Below are positions 23,842-36,358 of a DNA stretch of 64,000 bases, piece by piece; the first letter of the stretch is position 1; every line of letters begins with the position of its first letter. The notes beneath the pieces were generated by a model that saw nothing but the letters and a program-made list of their open reading frames with translations, was not told the DNA's origin and ran no database searches. Origin of the DNA: Linnemannia hyalina (taxonomy: Eukaryota; Mortierellomycota; Mortierellomycetes; Mortierellales; Mortierellaceae); assembly GCA_019671135.1 (NCBI GenBank), contig JAHRHY010000027.1, positions 53,501-117,500 on the forward strand. The letters are read 5' to 3'. The position numbers and the translations under genes are program-made.

Positions 23842-24846
23842 ATGGTCCGCTTTGCTGTCATCTGTGCATCTAACCAGAACAGGAGCATGGAAGCCCACAA
23901 CGTCCTTCTGTAAGAGAGCATGTGACACCCAATGCGCTTGTCTGTCTTCCTTCTTCACCCAAGACACGTTGTTGAATCAAACAACGACGCAACAGCAAAC
24001 AAAGACTCTGAACTATGAACTGACGAACTGACGTTTGATAATAGCAAGAACGGGTTCACAGTTTCATCTTATGGAACAGGAACAATGGTCCGCTTGCCTG
24101 GACCAACCATCGACAAGCCAAATATCTACAACTTTGGGACCCCCTACAACGAAGTTTACCAGGAACTGAAAGGGAAAGATACACAGCTGTAAGAAGACAT
24201 AGACATACAATGATACCCTAACAATGAGGGAGGCTCCTGATCAGCAAACTTAACGAGTTTGGCTCGACTTCAGCGGCTTTCAAATCATTATGTTTACGCC
24301 ATGGCTTTACTCATGTTTTTTTTTTCCTTTTGCGGGTATAGATACCAATCGAACGGACTTCTGCTAATGCTGGACAGGAATCGCAAAATCAAAAACTCGC
24401 CAGAGCGGTGGCAGGAGAGTCGGCAGGAGTTTGATGTCATCATCACTTGCGAAGAGCGGTGCTTCGACGCTGTCTGCGAAGGTGCGTTTGTAACGCACCC
24501 CTGTTGTATAACTGATGACAGCCACGCTGTCGCTTGTAATGTCACATCTAACCAACTTCCATCCTTGCACTCTATATGGAACCTTTTTGCATGTATGTAT
24601 AAATACAACCAACGCGACTTAGATTTGATCCAAAGAGGAGAATCGCACAGCAACCCAGTACATGTAATCAACGTGGATATTAAGGACAACTACGAGGAAG
24701 CCATGGTCGGTGGACGGATGATTCTTCACCTTGCCAAGGACATTGAACAGGCTCGGGACTTGGACCAGGAGATTCAACCCATCTTGGATCGATTCAATCA
24801 GCGATACCCTAGCGCACCCGTTCTGCATTCTGTCTCCTACTTTTGA
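23842..24846 (+). CDS. SSU72: RNA polymerase II CTD phosphatase SSU72
   Basis: Exons 23842-23909, 24045-24188, 24342-24481 and 24623-24846 give 191 residues, close to the usual length of about 195. The start puts the phosphatase loop at the N-terminus: CASNQNRS with nucleophile Cys8 and Arg14 (C-x5-R). Downstream are the family blocks [25 protein letters not shown] and [11 protein letters not shown], all continuous after splicing. SSU72 removes phosphate from Ser5 and Ser7 of the polymerase CTD and works in the cleavage and polyadenylation factor complex for 3' end formation and termination. It is a housekeeping nuclear protein. The acceptor of exon 4 (CTTAG) was preferred because it gives VCEDLIQRG, as in the family. 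AATAAA lies 11 bp after the stop. Confidence 0.95.
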
Positions 24847-25102
24847 GGACGCTCCCAATAAAAGGAAAGACGCATACCGTTTCTCTACGCTGCATCTAAA
24901 CGCGTCGTCGCAACAACATTACAAGTTCAACATTTGGTATTACAGAATGCAAGTTTATTACTTTTTTCTAATAGGCGTGTCAAACGCTGGAGGGTAACCA
25001 CTTCTTTAAAAAAAGGTAGCTAGAGGGGAGGTTTCCAGGAATCGTTAAGAGGGAGATGACATATGAGGGTATCAGGGAAGGAAGCGAAAAAAATAATGGC
25101 AT

Positions 25103-27863
25103 TTAAGCAGAGACGATAACGGTGGGGAGCTCAAAGATCTCAAAGTCGGCGGGGTAGGCACCCTTGGTGAGCTTCTTCTGGGAGGCAACAACAAGGTTGT
25201 AAGAGCCGGCAGCGACCTGGACGGGGGTAGCGGTGGAATTCTCAGTCTTGAAGACCTGACCGTGCCAGTCGAAGTTGCGGATGCTGAGGTTGCTGTTCTC
25301 GTCAAGATTGGTCATGCGGCCAGTGGCACCGAAGGCGGGACCCTCCATGCGAGAGTTGACAAAGCCGAGGAAGGCCTTGGTCTTGGCGTCATAGACACGA
25401 ATGGTGGCATCGGGAGAGTGAGAGCCGTAGCGGACCTGGATGGTGGGGGCGGCGGTCTTGAAGTTAAAGGTAAACTTGCCTTCGGGAAGGTCGGCGATAG
25501 CGCCACTGGCCTTGGTGTAGGCAAGGCCGGGGGCTCCGACGCTGGCGTCGATCATAGGGACATCACGGACAGCACCCTTGAGACCAATGTAAGGAACATG
25601 GACGGCAGGGGAGCCCTCGTTCGAGGGGGTGGCAATGACATATCCAGAGTACAAGGGGAATTGCTTGGCATTGCCCTTCTTGGGCTCGGTGAAAGTGAGG
25701 GTGACCTTGACAGACTTGCCGGCGGGGATCTTGACCTTGTTGGCAGAGAACTTGACGGAAGCATAGTCGGCTTCAATGACGGGGATAGCCTCGGGCCAGG
25801 TGTTACCCTTAGAGTAAGAGTTCAAGGCATCGGCAGCAACGTGGGACAAGGTGTAGGTCTCGGTCTTCTTGCCAGTGTTCTTGATGGTGATCTTCTGGAC
25901 ACCGCGGAAGTTGACGGTATCCAAGAGATCAAGGCGGTCGGGCGAGATGGTGGCGGTGGCGGTGATGGCGTTCAACACGTTGACGAGACCGGCACCCTGC
26001 TTGACGGCGGAAGTGTAGGTCTTGGAGTCCCAGTTCTTGGAGATGGTGGCGGTGTTCTTAAAGGCCCTGCGGATATCAACACCGGAGGGCTTAGACTTCT
26101 TGGCCTGGTAGTAAAGGGCCTGGGAACCGACATAGTAGGGGGTGGCCATGGAGGTACCGGACATAAGGGTGTACGAACCCTTGGCGCGGGGGTAGGAAGA
26201 GTAGATGTTTCCACCGGGGGCGCCAATGTCGGGCTTGGAGCGGAGCTCACCGTCAACACCGAAGGAGGAAAAGTCCGAAGGAGCTCCACCGCCCTCAACT
26301 TGGCTGTTGGTGGGGGCCTTAGACCAGGTGAAGGCATTCTTGGGGTTCTTCTTGTACGCAGCAAGGATAGCCTCGCCGGCACGGTTCTCGATGGATGCCA
26401 TGGGGAGTCCGTCGGCACCGGTAAGACCAGCCAAACCGAAAGGAACGCTCATGACGAGTGCACCGGCAGCACCGGCAGCCTTGGCAACTTCTCCACGGCC
26501 AACAGAGCCGCAGCGGGTGAAGTCACCGATGAGAAGGACGACCTTGCCTTTCACATCGAGACCAGTGTAGGCAGCAGCCTCGCATCCGTCCAGGAGGGCG
26601 CCAGCCTTGCTCACGAGAGGGACCAAGGTAGCGGAGGCAGGGAGAGCGATGGGGCTGTTACCCGTGGCGGCGGAGGGGCTGTAGGGGTACTTAGCACCGG
26701 CGTAGGAGACAGTGTTGTACATGCCGTACACGTTGTCGAAGGAGGCGACAGAGGTGGCAGTCTCACCGAGACCGGTGTCTGAGACCATCCAGACACCCTC
26801 GGAGCCGTCGTTACCGGCGGCACCGCCCAAGTTCATGCCGTGGGCAATGAGCTTCTCGCCGAGAATGGCAGTAGGGTTCTCCTTGTAGGAAGAGCCACCA
26901 CCCAAAGACATGTTGATGATCTAGTAAAGTCAAGCGAAGAGAAAAAAATGAACGAAGTGCGTTTTACGCGTTCAGTAAGTAGATTCAAGGGGCCGAGGTT
27001 TTCCTAGTTCACGCGAAAAACGAGAAAGAAAAATAACGTTGCAAACTTACATCCATGCCATCGTTGAAGGCCATCTCCATGGCAGACATGATAACATCAG
27101 TACCAGCACTTCCGGCGCATCCAAAGATACGGTAAGCACCGAAGGTGACCTCAGGGGCAACTCCAACCCAGGGGGTGGCGGGCTTAGGACCAGTCTTGAT
27201 GTTGAGGGCGTTACCACCGACAATACCGGCAACGTGGGATCCGTGTCCCTGGCAATCCATGGGGTCAGAGTCGGGCTTGGGCTCGGTACGGCCGTCATAG
27301 TCATCACCGACAAAGTCCCAGCCGTACTTGATACGGCAGTTCTTGCCGTAACGGGCAAAGCATCCTTCGGTGGCACCGGATGCGGCAAAGGCGGGGTGCT
27401 TGTAGTCGATACCGGTATCGATGATGCCGACCTTGACACCCTTACCGGTCAACTTGTACTTCTTATGAAGGACATCGACACCGGTCATGTGGTGGAGGGA
27501 CTGTGCCTCGATGTCACCACCGTTGCTCTTGTTCTTGGTGGGCTTCTCGTTCTTTGGGAGGGAGAAGATCTCGACCTGCCAGACGTTCTTAACACCGGGA
27601 ACGGCAGCAAGAGCCTTACCATCGTGATCGGACTTAACAGTAATGGCGGCGCCGTTGAAGACGTCGTACTCGTTGCGGACCTTGTAGTCGACGGCGTGCT
27701 TCTTCAAGTTGTCGTGAGCGTTGGAGTGGGAGATACCGTCCTTGTACTCAATGATATAAGCACCGGGGACGACGTTGGCCTTGCCGGGCTGGGTGGTGTG
27801 GAACTTGCCGGCGGAGACCAAGGTGGCCGCGGCGAGGGCGGAGAGGATGGCGGTGATCTTCAT
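25103..27863 (-). CDS. Secreted subtilisin-like serine protease (S8A with PA insert)
   Basis: Two exons, 27863-27051 and 26920-25103, give 876 residues. A signal peptide (MKITAILSALAAATLVSA) precedes an I9-type propeptide (about residues 20-110, with YIIEYKD). The catalytic domain has Asp149 in IIDTGID, His207 in GHGSHVAG, the oxyanion Asn in AAGNDG, and Ser528 in SGTSMATP. A protease-associated insert lies between the Asn and Ser blocks, and an Fn3-like segment follows the catalytic domain. The layout matches large fungal subtilases related to bacterial Vpr. There is no C-terminal anchor signal, so it should be released to degrade external protein. Codon use is strongly biased to C/G at third positions, which also explains the long antisense frame and hints at high expression. 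It is a paralogue of the gene at 32481-35582. Confidence 0.95.
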
Positions 27864-28059
27864 TGTTTGGCTTCTAGAATGTAGGGTCTGTAAAAGACAG
27901 TGAGGGGATATGAAAAGAGGAGAGAGGGAGGAAGGAGAGGAGGAGAGGAGGGAGAAGTGTTGAAGAGGAGGAGGGAAGGAGGGAAGGGAGGAAAGAAGGT
28001 GTGTGTGTGTGTAAAGAGTCCTGGATGGCTGAAGAGAAATATAAGAGAGATTCCAAGGG

Positions 28060-28067
28060 TATTTATA
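28060..28067 (-). promoter_or_regulatory. TATA box of the secreted subtilase gene
   Basis: On the minus strand the sequence reads TATAAATA, about 197 bases upstream of the start codon at 27863, with a C/T-rich stretch between them as often seen in strongly expressed fungal genes. Confidence 0.5.
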
Positions 28068-31000
28068 CTCGAGCGCGACGGGCTGCAGGTGAGAACCGAC
28101 AAAGAGTTTTGGTTGGTGATGCCTGAACAAGAAGGGGAAGTAAGAGATAGAGAGAGTTTTCACCGTTGGAAGCGATCGAGGTGAATTGTCCCAATGGACT
28201 CTTCGTCTCTATTTTGCTCATAATTGCTCTCAACTGTGAATGAGCAAAGGGAGAGACTGAAGGAGGGGGGGGGGGGGGGGGGGGAAGGAAGACAGGCGTT
28301 CTATTCTGTTAGTCAACTCTAACGGTCGACACTTTCAGTAGATCTTGAATAGGACCAGGTACTGCTGTGAATGGGGTTTATCCACCCCTGGTACACTGCC
28401 CAGTACTGTGCTGGAGACAAGACCCATCGCCTATCTCTCGGACGGATAAACGAAAAGAAAAAGGGCATCAGCGAAGGAGAGAGATTAGAAATGAGTGCAC
28501 AAACACAAGAGGACGGTTGCAGTAGCTGCTTGTGTGACCAGCCATGTAAAAAAAAACAAAGAAGTGTCAAAGGCCTGGATGCCATTCACTGCTCCCTTTG
28601 TTCTAACACAAATATTCATAAAAACCTCTGCCCTTTGCCCCTGGGATTCCTTTTTCCCTCTTGGCCTTGGAGATGTACGTGTCTTTTCTCATCTCTTTCT
28701 TTTTTCTTGAGAGCACTTTCCTCGGTTGTGAGAAAATACTCTGGTCTTACTGCACAAACACTTTGCCGAGGCGTTCGTCCAGTAAGGAGGCATGTGGACC
28801 TGACCCTCTTTCAACCAATCGAAAGACCAGAAACCCTATCTGGACCTGAAGGACACTCAAGGGAAAAGATAGACAACAGTGGGAAGACAATTCATTGAGC
28901 AAGGGACCATCTCCTCTGAGTAATGAGAGGGCTCACATTATCCAACAGGATTCATTCCAGCAACTCTTCCTCATGACACTAATACTGCAACATCCAAGTG
29001 AGCTGAAAATAATAACAACAACAATCATAATAACAATGCCACCAAAGGAAAACAATTCAGCAATAATGAAAAAGGGGAGAGACATCGATCGATGTCAAGG
29101 ATAGCCCATAATAAATTACTTCAAGGGCGGCATCGTAAGCATGGAAAATATGCACCGATCTATGGACTTTGAGAATTCCATTCTTTCATGTCCTTTTTTT
29201 CTCTCTCCCTCTCTTTCTTTCGTCCCCTTCGTCTCTTTCAGTAGATGGTGCAATCCAACAGCCTTTTAACAGTCGAGACCGCATTTGTGGCATGGTTGGC
29301 GGTGCAGTTCAGACAAATGCAGCAGAAAGATCTCCACGCTTTATCCGTGGCGTTTTTTTTTTTTACTTTGTGGCACCTGATTCAATAATCTAATAGCAAC
29401 ATAAAAGGCTCGTCGCCTGCATACATAAACATGCTTGCATTCGTCATTCTTCTTGACTATGAATTTCTCCCACTCGGTTGCCATTTGACAGCAAACACAA
29501 ACGGCCAGCAAAATCAAGAACATCAACAGCAGTGGATGCGGCAACAATGGGAGGATAACGAACAAACAATTGAGTAATTCTATTCTATTGACCAACTCTT
29601 CTCCTTTCTCTTTCTCTTTTTTTTCGATATTACTATTCCATCTTGGCATTTACTATTTTCTGCCAACCGTGAGTGAAATGCGAGGGTCACTTCATTTTCG
29701 TTCAGCATCAAACGACAGTTACCTCAATACGAACAAAAATACAAACAAAGTAAAAACAAACAAGAGCACTTGACAACAACATCATTAACAACAACAACGG
29801 AACAAGAACATAAACAATGAAAAGGGTTAAAAAAACCAACAACGCGGCCAGAATAACGAGAGAGGAGATAGTCTACCAATCATTTCCCCAGGGTTTCCTA
29901 TCCATCTTCTCTTACCTACTGTCTCTGCTGTTTATCTTGCCCTTCCCACGGCCCTTCCGTGTCGATAAGTAGCCTGTTGTTCTTACTTCCCTTCGTTTAT
30001 GGTTCCAAACTTTGTCACTTGGAAATAAGTCCACATCCTTTTATCACACATCCGTTCGTTTGCGCGCACTCTTCCTCCGATCCTTCTCTAATTTTCAATC
30101 CTCTTTCTCATTCGCCTCATTTTTTCCTCCCGAAATGTATATATTTCTAGAAAGCGAATACAACCTTCCACATCACAAGGAATATGAACCACTTCCTATG
30201 CAATCACCCAGTCTATCTCCTTCGATTCGCTTCAAGTAACTGTATAACCGGGAACTCGCGAAACATACTCCAGCCCAATTGAGGTAGAAAGCGAGTACGA
30301 GCAAAGATGTACAATACATAATGTTGAGGTACGTATGACCGAAGTTTCGAACATGGGCATATACAAGTGCAAAAGAAGAGACTAGGCCGTTCATCCTTCT
30401 TCAACTTTGTCCTTTGTTCTTTATCAACCTCCACTTTTGAAAGCAACGGATACCCAGCAAGGACTGCTTTGCGAACACTGTGAGTGTCTGGGATGGAGTT
30501 CCTTCTTCGAAGTATAAAGGGGGCACTGTTGGAAGACAGGGCTCGGTATAAGTAACATGGCGGTTAGTTGCCAACAACGATCAATTCTCACGGCCCATAT
30601 TCAGGCACACCTGCCTTGGTTCAATTGGATGTTTGTAAGTAAGGAAGCGTGCTCTGCAAGACTAATGAAAATAGCGCATTGCTCTTTTTTGTGTAAATGT
30701 GTGTGCATGTCTTCACGCAGGGTCGAAAATCGAGGTCAGAGGGGGCGCGGTGGAAAATTCCTTTTTCATTCCAGTCTTTGGCCTGCTTGCAAACAAGTAT
30801 ACATGGTAACGATGCCCTTCTCTGGATAAACTACGAAGTCGCAAACAAAAAAAAAAGAAATAGGCCAATGAATGGAGAAGGTCTTTGTTTATGCCACACG
30901 CTTCGCGATGATTACCACCACCATCTACGTTTTATTTCTCAAGAGGTAATACAAGAGGCAGAGCTGAGGAGGTTGGTATCATCTGTCTGTTGCTTCAAGT

Positions 31001-31198
31001 AAGTGAATGCTCTCAACAAATACTTCTTCCCTTGGCTCACTCTCTCAACTATCTCAACCCTCTCACCCTACCGACTTTTATTCTCAGTCTCTCCGTATCA
31101 CCGGAGATACATACACTCCCATGAATGGCACTACTTTTCCCCAGGTCAGTTGTCTGCGAGGGTACCTGAACTCAAGTAACCCCATCTCTCGTGTGTGT

Positions 31199-31233
<35 letters not shown>

Positions 31234-32480
31234 GGGGGGATGTCGTGGAATTATGGTGTTGAACAACGAACTTGGAGATGTTAATACACCAACAGTTGCA
31301 TCCAGATAGGGCACGCCAGATGTGCAGACTCTCCTACAAAACAAGATGAGCATGTAAAGGGGATCAACAATGGCATTCCACTCCTTCTTTGTCGCCCTTC
31401 TTCTCATCTCTTTTCTCTCTCTTTCTGAGCTTCCTCACTTTCGTCCAATCGGGAGGACCCAATCTCGCGATGGTAAGGTTGTTTCTCAGCTACATGAAAG
31501 AAGAAACCCTTTTTTGTCCATTATCACAAAAGCAAAGCGACGATCAGTTGTCCACAACTGAATACTAATAAAAGCACTGTGAGCCTGGGGAAGTACCTGA
31601 CGATAACAACTCGCCATCGTGCATCCAGTCATCGCCATCATCTCAGAGCTCCAACGTGTATGGTGCCTCATAAGCACCTTAGGCTGGAGCGAAGCTGCGC
31701 AGAAATAAACATCCTCCATTGCACCCTTACATACCTGCTCGCTCTCCTGGCACTCCAAAAGACCCATTTCTGGAATTTCAGTCTAACTGGTTGAAGAAGA
31801 GATATTAATAAAGAAAAGACGGTACAAACGGGCAGGGTTAGTCAACTTTGCCTCCTCTGCATGCATACCTGTCGGATCCCCTCTGTGTTACATCTGCATG
31901 GTGCTCAATTGCTACTCCTGCCTATGTGCATGTATGTCTTCTTCTTCTTATTCTTCTCCTTCTCCACTTCCCCCTGCCTCACCTCTTCTCTTCATCAACA
32001 AAAGGAGTTGTATTGCGAGTTCAGAGTATAGGGCACAATGGAGAGTGAGGACGTGGTCGGTCTTTGAAACTTGACAATTGCGCCAGGTAAGGCAAGGGAA
32101 TGCCATGTAAGGCCAACTGGGATATATGGCGTAAAATAGAGGCGGTTGTGCCCAAGTGCCTCGGTAGTCTTAATGAAGTACCCATAGTACCCATAAGCAG
32201 CCGATCCTCTTCATTTTTTTTATTTTTTGAAGGAAGATGCAAGGAGATCGAGGAACTAGAGTTGACAAAAAGTATCGAGAAGAAAACGCGTGGTAGCAAG
32301 TGGCCCATTTCTTTTCATGCTATCAACTAAAAGTCATTCTCGTGAAGCGTGTTATTTGTAAACAACATGCGCAAAACTGACGCACTCATTTTTTTATTTT
32401 AGGAGGGGGTCGTAACAGAATGTGAAAAAAAGATAAATAATTCATAGTTAAATAATAGATACAAGAAGGACCACCATTGC
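28068..32480. other. Gene-poor spacer between two subtilase genes
   Basis: About 4.4 kb with only short frames of no recognisable family. It contains a run of 20 G (28265-28284), A/T-rich stretches around 29000-29100 and 29730-29850, and a GA microsatellite near 31197-31233. The frames present have no splice-supported continuity or conserved motifs. The left part must hold the upstream control region of the secreted subtilase gene. Confidence 0.5.
28265..28284. repeat. Poly-G run of 20
   Basis: An uninterrupted stretch of 20 G on the plus strand in intergenic DNA upstream of the secreted subtilase gene. The length may vary by assembly error. Confidence 0.85.
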
Positions 32481-35400
32481 TTACAGACCGATGGCCATGG
32501 CCAAGGACATCAAAACACTCGTCACGGCAATAACTCCAAGGCTCCCAAGGGATGAGACGGCAGCACTCGATCCAACGGTGCCATTGTCGGTCAATTCGGG
32601 GAGAGGAGGACCGTTGGTCTTGACCGACAAAGATCCCAGCTTGTAGACCTCAAAGTCGTCGGGGTATTTGCCCTTTGTAAACTTTTTCTGGGCCGCAACC
32701 ACAATATTATATGAGCCTGAAGGGACGATCTGATGGGCTGTAGTGGTTGAGTTCTCGACCAGGTAGATCTCGCCCTCCCAATCAAAGCCCGAAAACTCCT
32801 TCTCATTCGTCTCTTGGTCCAGGTTCATCTGGCGACCAGACGTTCCGAACGCGGGGCCCTTCGACGGACTGCTCATGAACCCGGCAAACTGGTTCTTGTC
32901 AGTGTAGACCCGAATGGTCAGATCGGGTGTGTGCGAGCCAAGACGGGTCAAGACCACTGGGACCACGGTGGCATTGGGACGAGTCAGGTCAAAGACCGCA
33001 CTGCGGGGAATAGAGACCAAGGACCGGCCAGAGGCGCTCACCATCGTCAGCATTGGGTATCCAGAGACGGTATCCATCATGGGCACCTGCCTAACATCGC
33101 CCTTCATGCCCGTGTAAGGGACATGGACTGCGATCGCACCTGCTGTTGCTGGGGTTGCTACCACAAATCCCGAGTACAATGGGAACTGGGAGGCATCTCC
33201 TGACGAAGGCTCAGTAAATGTCAAGGTCACTGTAGTAGACTGGCCGGCTTCTATTTGAATCTGGTTCGATCCAAAGCTGACGGTGGCCTGGTCCTTTGAG
33301 ACCAAAGGTTTGCCTTGAGGAAAGGGGTTGCCGGCGACGTAGTAAAAATTAAGAGTATCGGCAGCAACGTGGGACAGAGTGTAAATCTCTGCAGTCGCTC
33401 CTGAATTGGTGATGGTAATATCGGTCGTCCGTTTGAAGTTGACAGTGTCCAGGAGGTCAATGTGGTCGGGAGTAATAGATGAAGTCGTACGAATGGCGTT
33501 TAGAACATTAATCAATCCTGCTCCTTGCTTGAGAGCTGAATCCACGATCACCGAGCCAGGGCCGCGGCTAAATGTAGCCGTGTTTTTGAAGGCTTTGCGG
33601 ATGACGGCTCCCAGAGGCTTAGCGCGCTTAGACTCCATATACAACGCGTTGGCTCCGACAATATAGGGAGTCGCCATGGAGGTGCCTGACAAGACGCTGT
33701 ATCCACCCTCGGCAATAGGGTAGGCAGATAGAATCTTTCCGCCGGGTGCTCCAACATCAGGCTTGGATCGAAGTTCACCATCTAGACCATACGACGAGAA
33801 ACTGGAGGGTCCACCACCGTCAGGATTGGGAAACTCGGCCGTTGTAGCTCCACTCCAGACAAAGGCTCCTGCAGGGTTGGCCTTCCAGGCTGCGATCAAC
33901 GCCAAGCCGGATGCATAGTCGACTCCAGCAATAGGGAAGGTGGATGTGGCAACAAAGCCGACAAATTCTCCTTGCAGTGCCTGAACCAAGAAGCCGATTG
34001 CACCGGCAGTCTGGAAGCTGGCCTGGCGAATATTTGAATCACACTCTCCGGGTGAGTACTTGACAAGCGCATATTTGCCTCTGAGGTCGAGTCCTGAGTA
34101 AAAGGCCGGGTTACATCCGCTGGACAGGGATCCGTCGAGGGTCGACAAGATGGGAGTGATTCCAGTGTTGATTGCAATACCAGGTCCGAAAATGAGCGAG
34201 GATTGGTAGGGGTAGTTGACGCCGGCGTAGGTGAAGTAGCTGTAGTTTGCGAATGCGCCGTCGAAGGAGGCGACGGAGGTGGTGCTGTCGCCCAGACCCA
34301 GGTCAGAGACCATCCAGACGCCGTCGGAGCCCTCGTTTCCTGCTGCAGAAATGACAACCATGCCGTTGGCGGTCAGGGTCTCTGCTAGTTTAGCCTCGGG
34401 CCCATCTCTGTAGGCTGACCCACCACCGAGTGACATGTTGATAATCTAGAATGAGCCATGGAGCCAGTGTATATTTAGTTTCTGCTGGGTTGTTGTTGTA
34501 TTTTGTTTACCGGGGGTCGAGAGGGGTCAGATTTTCGACTTTCAGAGCATCCGCCCGCTGGGCTGTGTGCATCAGCTACAACAACAATAAAGTAAACAAT
34601 AAGTGGAAGTGAACGGAGGCAAAAAGGGGAAGCGAAAAATGATAGGGGGAAGGGGAGTGCAGTACAACGGCAGCAGCGGACAACAGGGTAGGACAGTTGT
34701 AGTAACAAGAAAGAATGGACAGAGATGGAAAGATGATGGTCAACTTACATTCATGCCATCCTTGTAGGCCATCTCCATCGCCGACAACAAGACCTCGGTC
34801 GTGGTGACACCAGCCTTACCGATGACCTTATAGATTCCAAAGGTGACTCCAGGGGCAACACCGACCCATGGAGTAATTGGTCGAGGGACAATAGTCGGGG
34901 AGAGAGCGTTGCCACCGATGATACCGGCCACATGGGTTCCATGTCCATGTCTGTCCATTGGGTCTGGCCCTGGTACGGGCTTTCTCTCGCTGGTGTAGGC
35001 ATCGCCCACAAAGTCCCATCCCTTGATAAACCGACAGGTTAGAGAGTCGACGGCAAAGCAGCCCGTGGTGGCCGGAGGGATAGCAAAGACGGGGTGGTTG
35101 TAGTCTACACCCGAATCAAGGACGCCCACCTTAATCCCTGCGCCCGTGAGGTTGAAGGAGTCGTGGAGGACGTTGACACCGGTCGAGTTGTGGTTCGATA
35201 CTGCAGCTGCCTGGATGACACCCTCTGCAAGGGTCTCAATGGGGTTGGGGGGTTCACGGATGTGAGGCAGGGAGTAGGTGGTGACGGGCCAGACATTCTT
35301 GACGCCAGCCAAGGTAGCCAGATGCTCGCCGCTGTGTTCGTCCGAGCGGAGGGTGATGGCGGCTCCATTGAAGATCTCGTACTCCTTGTGGACATCGACT

Positions 35401-35582
35401 TCGATTTGTCGACGCTTGAGTGCAGTGGCAAAGTGGGAGTGGGAGTGGTGGTGGTCGTACTCGACAATGAACGACCGGCGGACGAGCTGCTGGGAGTTGG
35501 AGGGGGTTGGGGTGTGCAGTCTTCCTGCCGAGACGACCATTGTTGCCGCCAGCAGAGCCGAGACAATTAGTGTGGCCTTCAT
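32481..35582 (-). CDS. Subtilisin-like serine protease, probably GPI-anchored
   Basis: Two exons, 35582-34749 and 34445-32481, give 932 residues. The intron position is the same as in the paralogue at 25103-27863 (after GMN/GMD, before IINMSLGGGS), so the two arose by duplication. A signal peptide (MKATLIVSALLAATMVVSA) precedes a propeptide with a His/Ser-rich patch (DHHHSHSH). The triad is present: Asp in VLDSGVD, His in GHGTHVAG, Ser in SGTSMATP, with oxyanion Asn in AAGNEG. A PA-type insert and Fn3-like region follow. Unlike its neighbour it ends in a Ser-rich segment and a hydrophobic tail (SLGVIAVTSVLMSLAMAIGL), the pattern of a GPI-anchor signal, so it is likely kept on the cell surface. 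Third-position C/G bias is weaker than in the secreted paralogue. Confidence 0.94.
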
Positions 35583-36203
35583 TGTCGTTGGTCTGTTGGG
35601 TTGAGTCGAGTAGGAAGGATAGGGAAGAGGTGATTATCCACTTGTCACTTGTGTGACTACAAGTGGGAGGGGTATAGAAGGGAACGGGGAGTGAAGAGAA
35701 AGGGTGTTAAAAAAAAAGGAGGAGGGGGGGGGGTATAATGATAGAGGCAGGGTATGAACAATGACAGAAAGACAGTAAGAAAGGAAGGAAGGAGGAGGGG
35801 AATGAAGGAAAGTAACTGTCATAAATACTATAGTGGATTTCACGCAAAATTATCAATTTATGATCAATGTTATTCTTGGTATAAAAAGTGCGAGCCAAAA
35901 AGGCCTATTCAATTAAGCGAAGTTGATACTGGCGAAAAGCATACCCTATTCTCCAGCTTCACCCGCACCTAACCAACACACACACAACACACTCTCTTCA
36001 GAAAGACAACACTCGATCTCTTTTTTCTTCCCTTCACATTCTATACATCTGTTCCCTTTTCTACACGACACTGAACGACAACACTACATTCCACACATTC
36101 CTCTTGCCACTCAACCTTTTCTGATCACTTTCCCAACGTGACACACGAACGATAACACCACCACCACCAGCACACTCTCTTTGCAAAGACGACAACATCC
36201 GTC
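35583..36203. other. Intergenic region upstream of the Fanzor-like gene
   Basis: No gene seen. The left part should be the upstream control region of the anchored subtilase. The right part (about 35990-36200) is rich in C, A and T without G, a typical fungal 5' leader, and runs into the start codon at 36204. Confidence 0.4.
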
Positions 36204-36263
36204 ATGAGCGACAATAGCCCTGGAGTACGTAAAACAGTTCATGAACGTTCATCACCTTGCGTT

Positions 36264-36358
<95 letters not shown>

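Noticed and set aside
25262..26782. 506-codon plus-strand open frame rich in Gly, Asp and Val
   Set aside because: It is exactly antisense to the subtilase exon, and its openness follows from the C/G third-position bias of the real gene.
27039..27884. 281-codon plus-strand open frame
   Set aside because: Antisense to the first subtilase exon, with the same composition effect and no motif of its own.
28371..28898. 175-codon plus-strand frame
   Set aside because: Mixed composition, no domain, no promoter-like context; likely chance.
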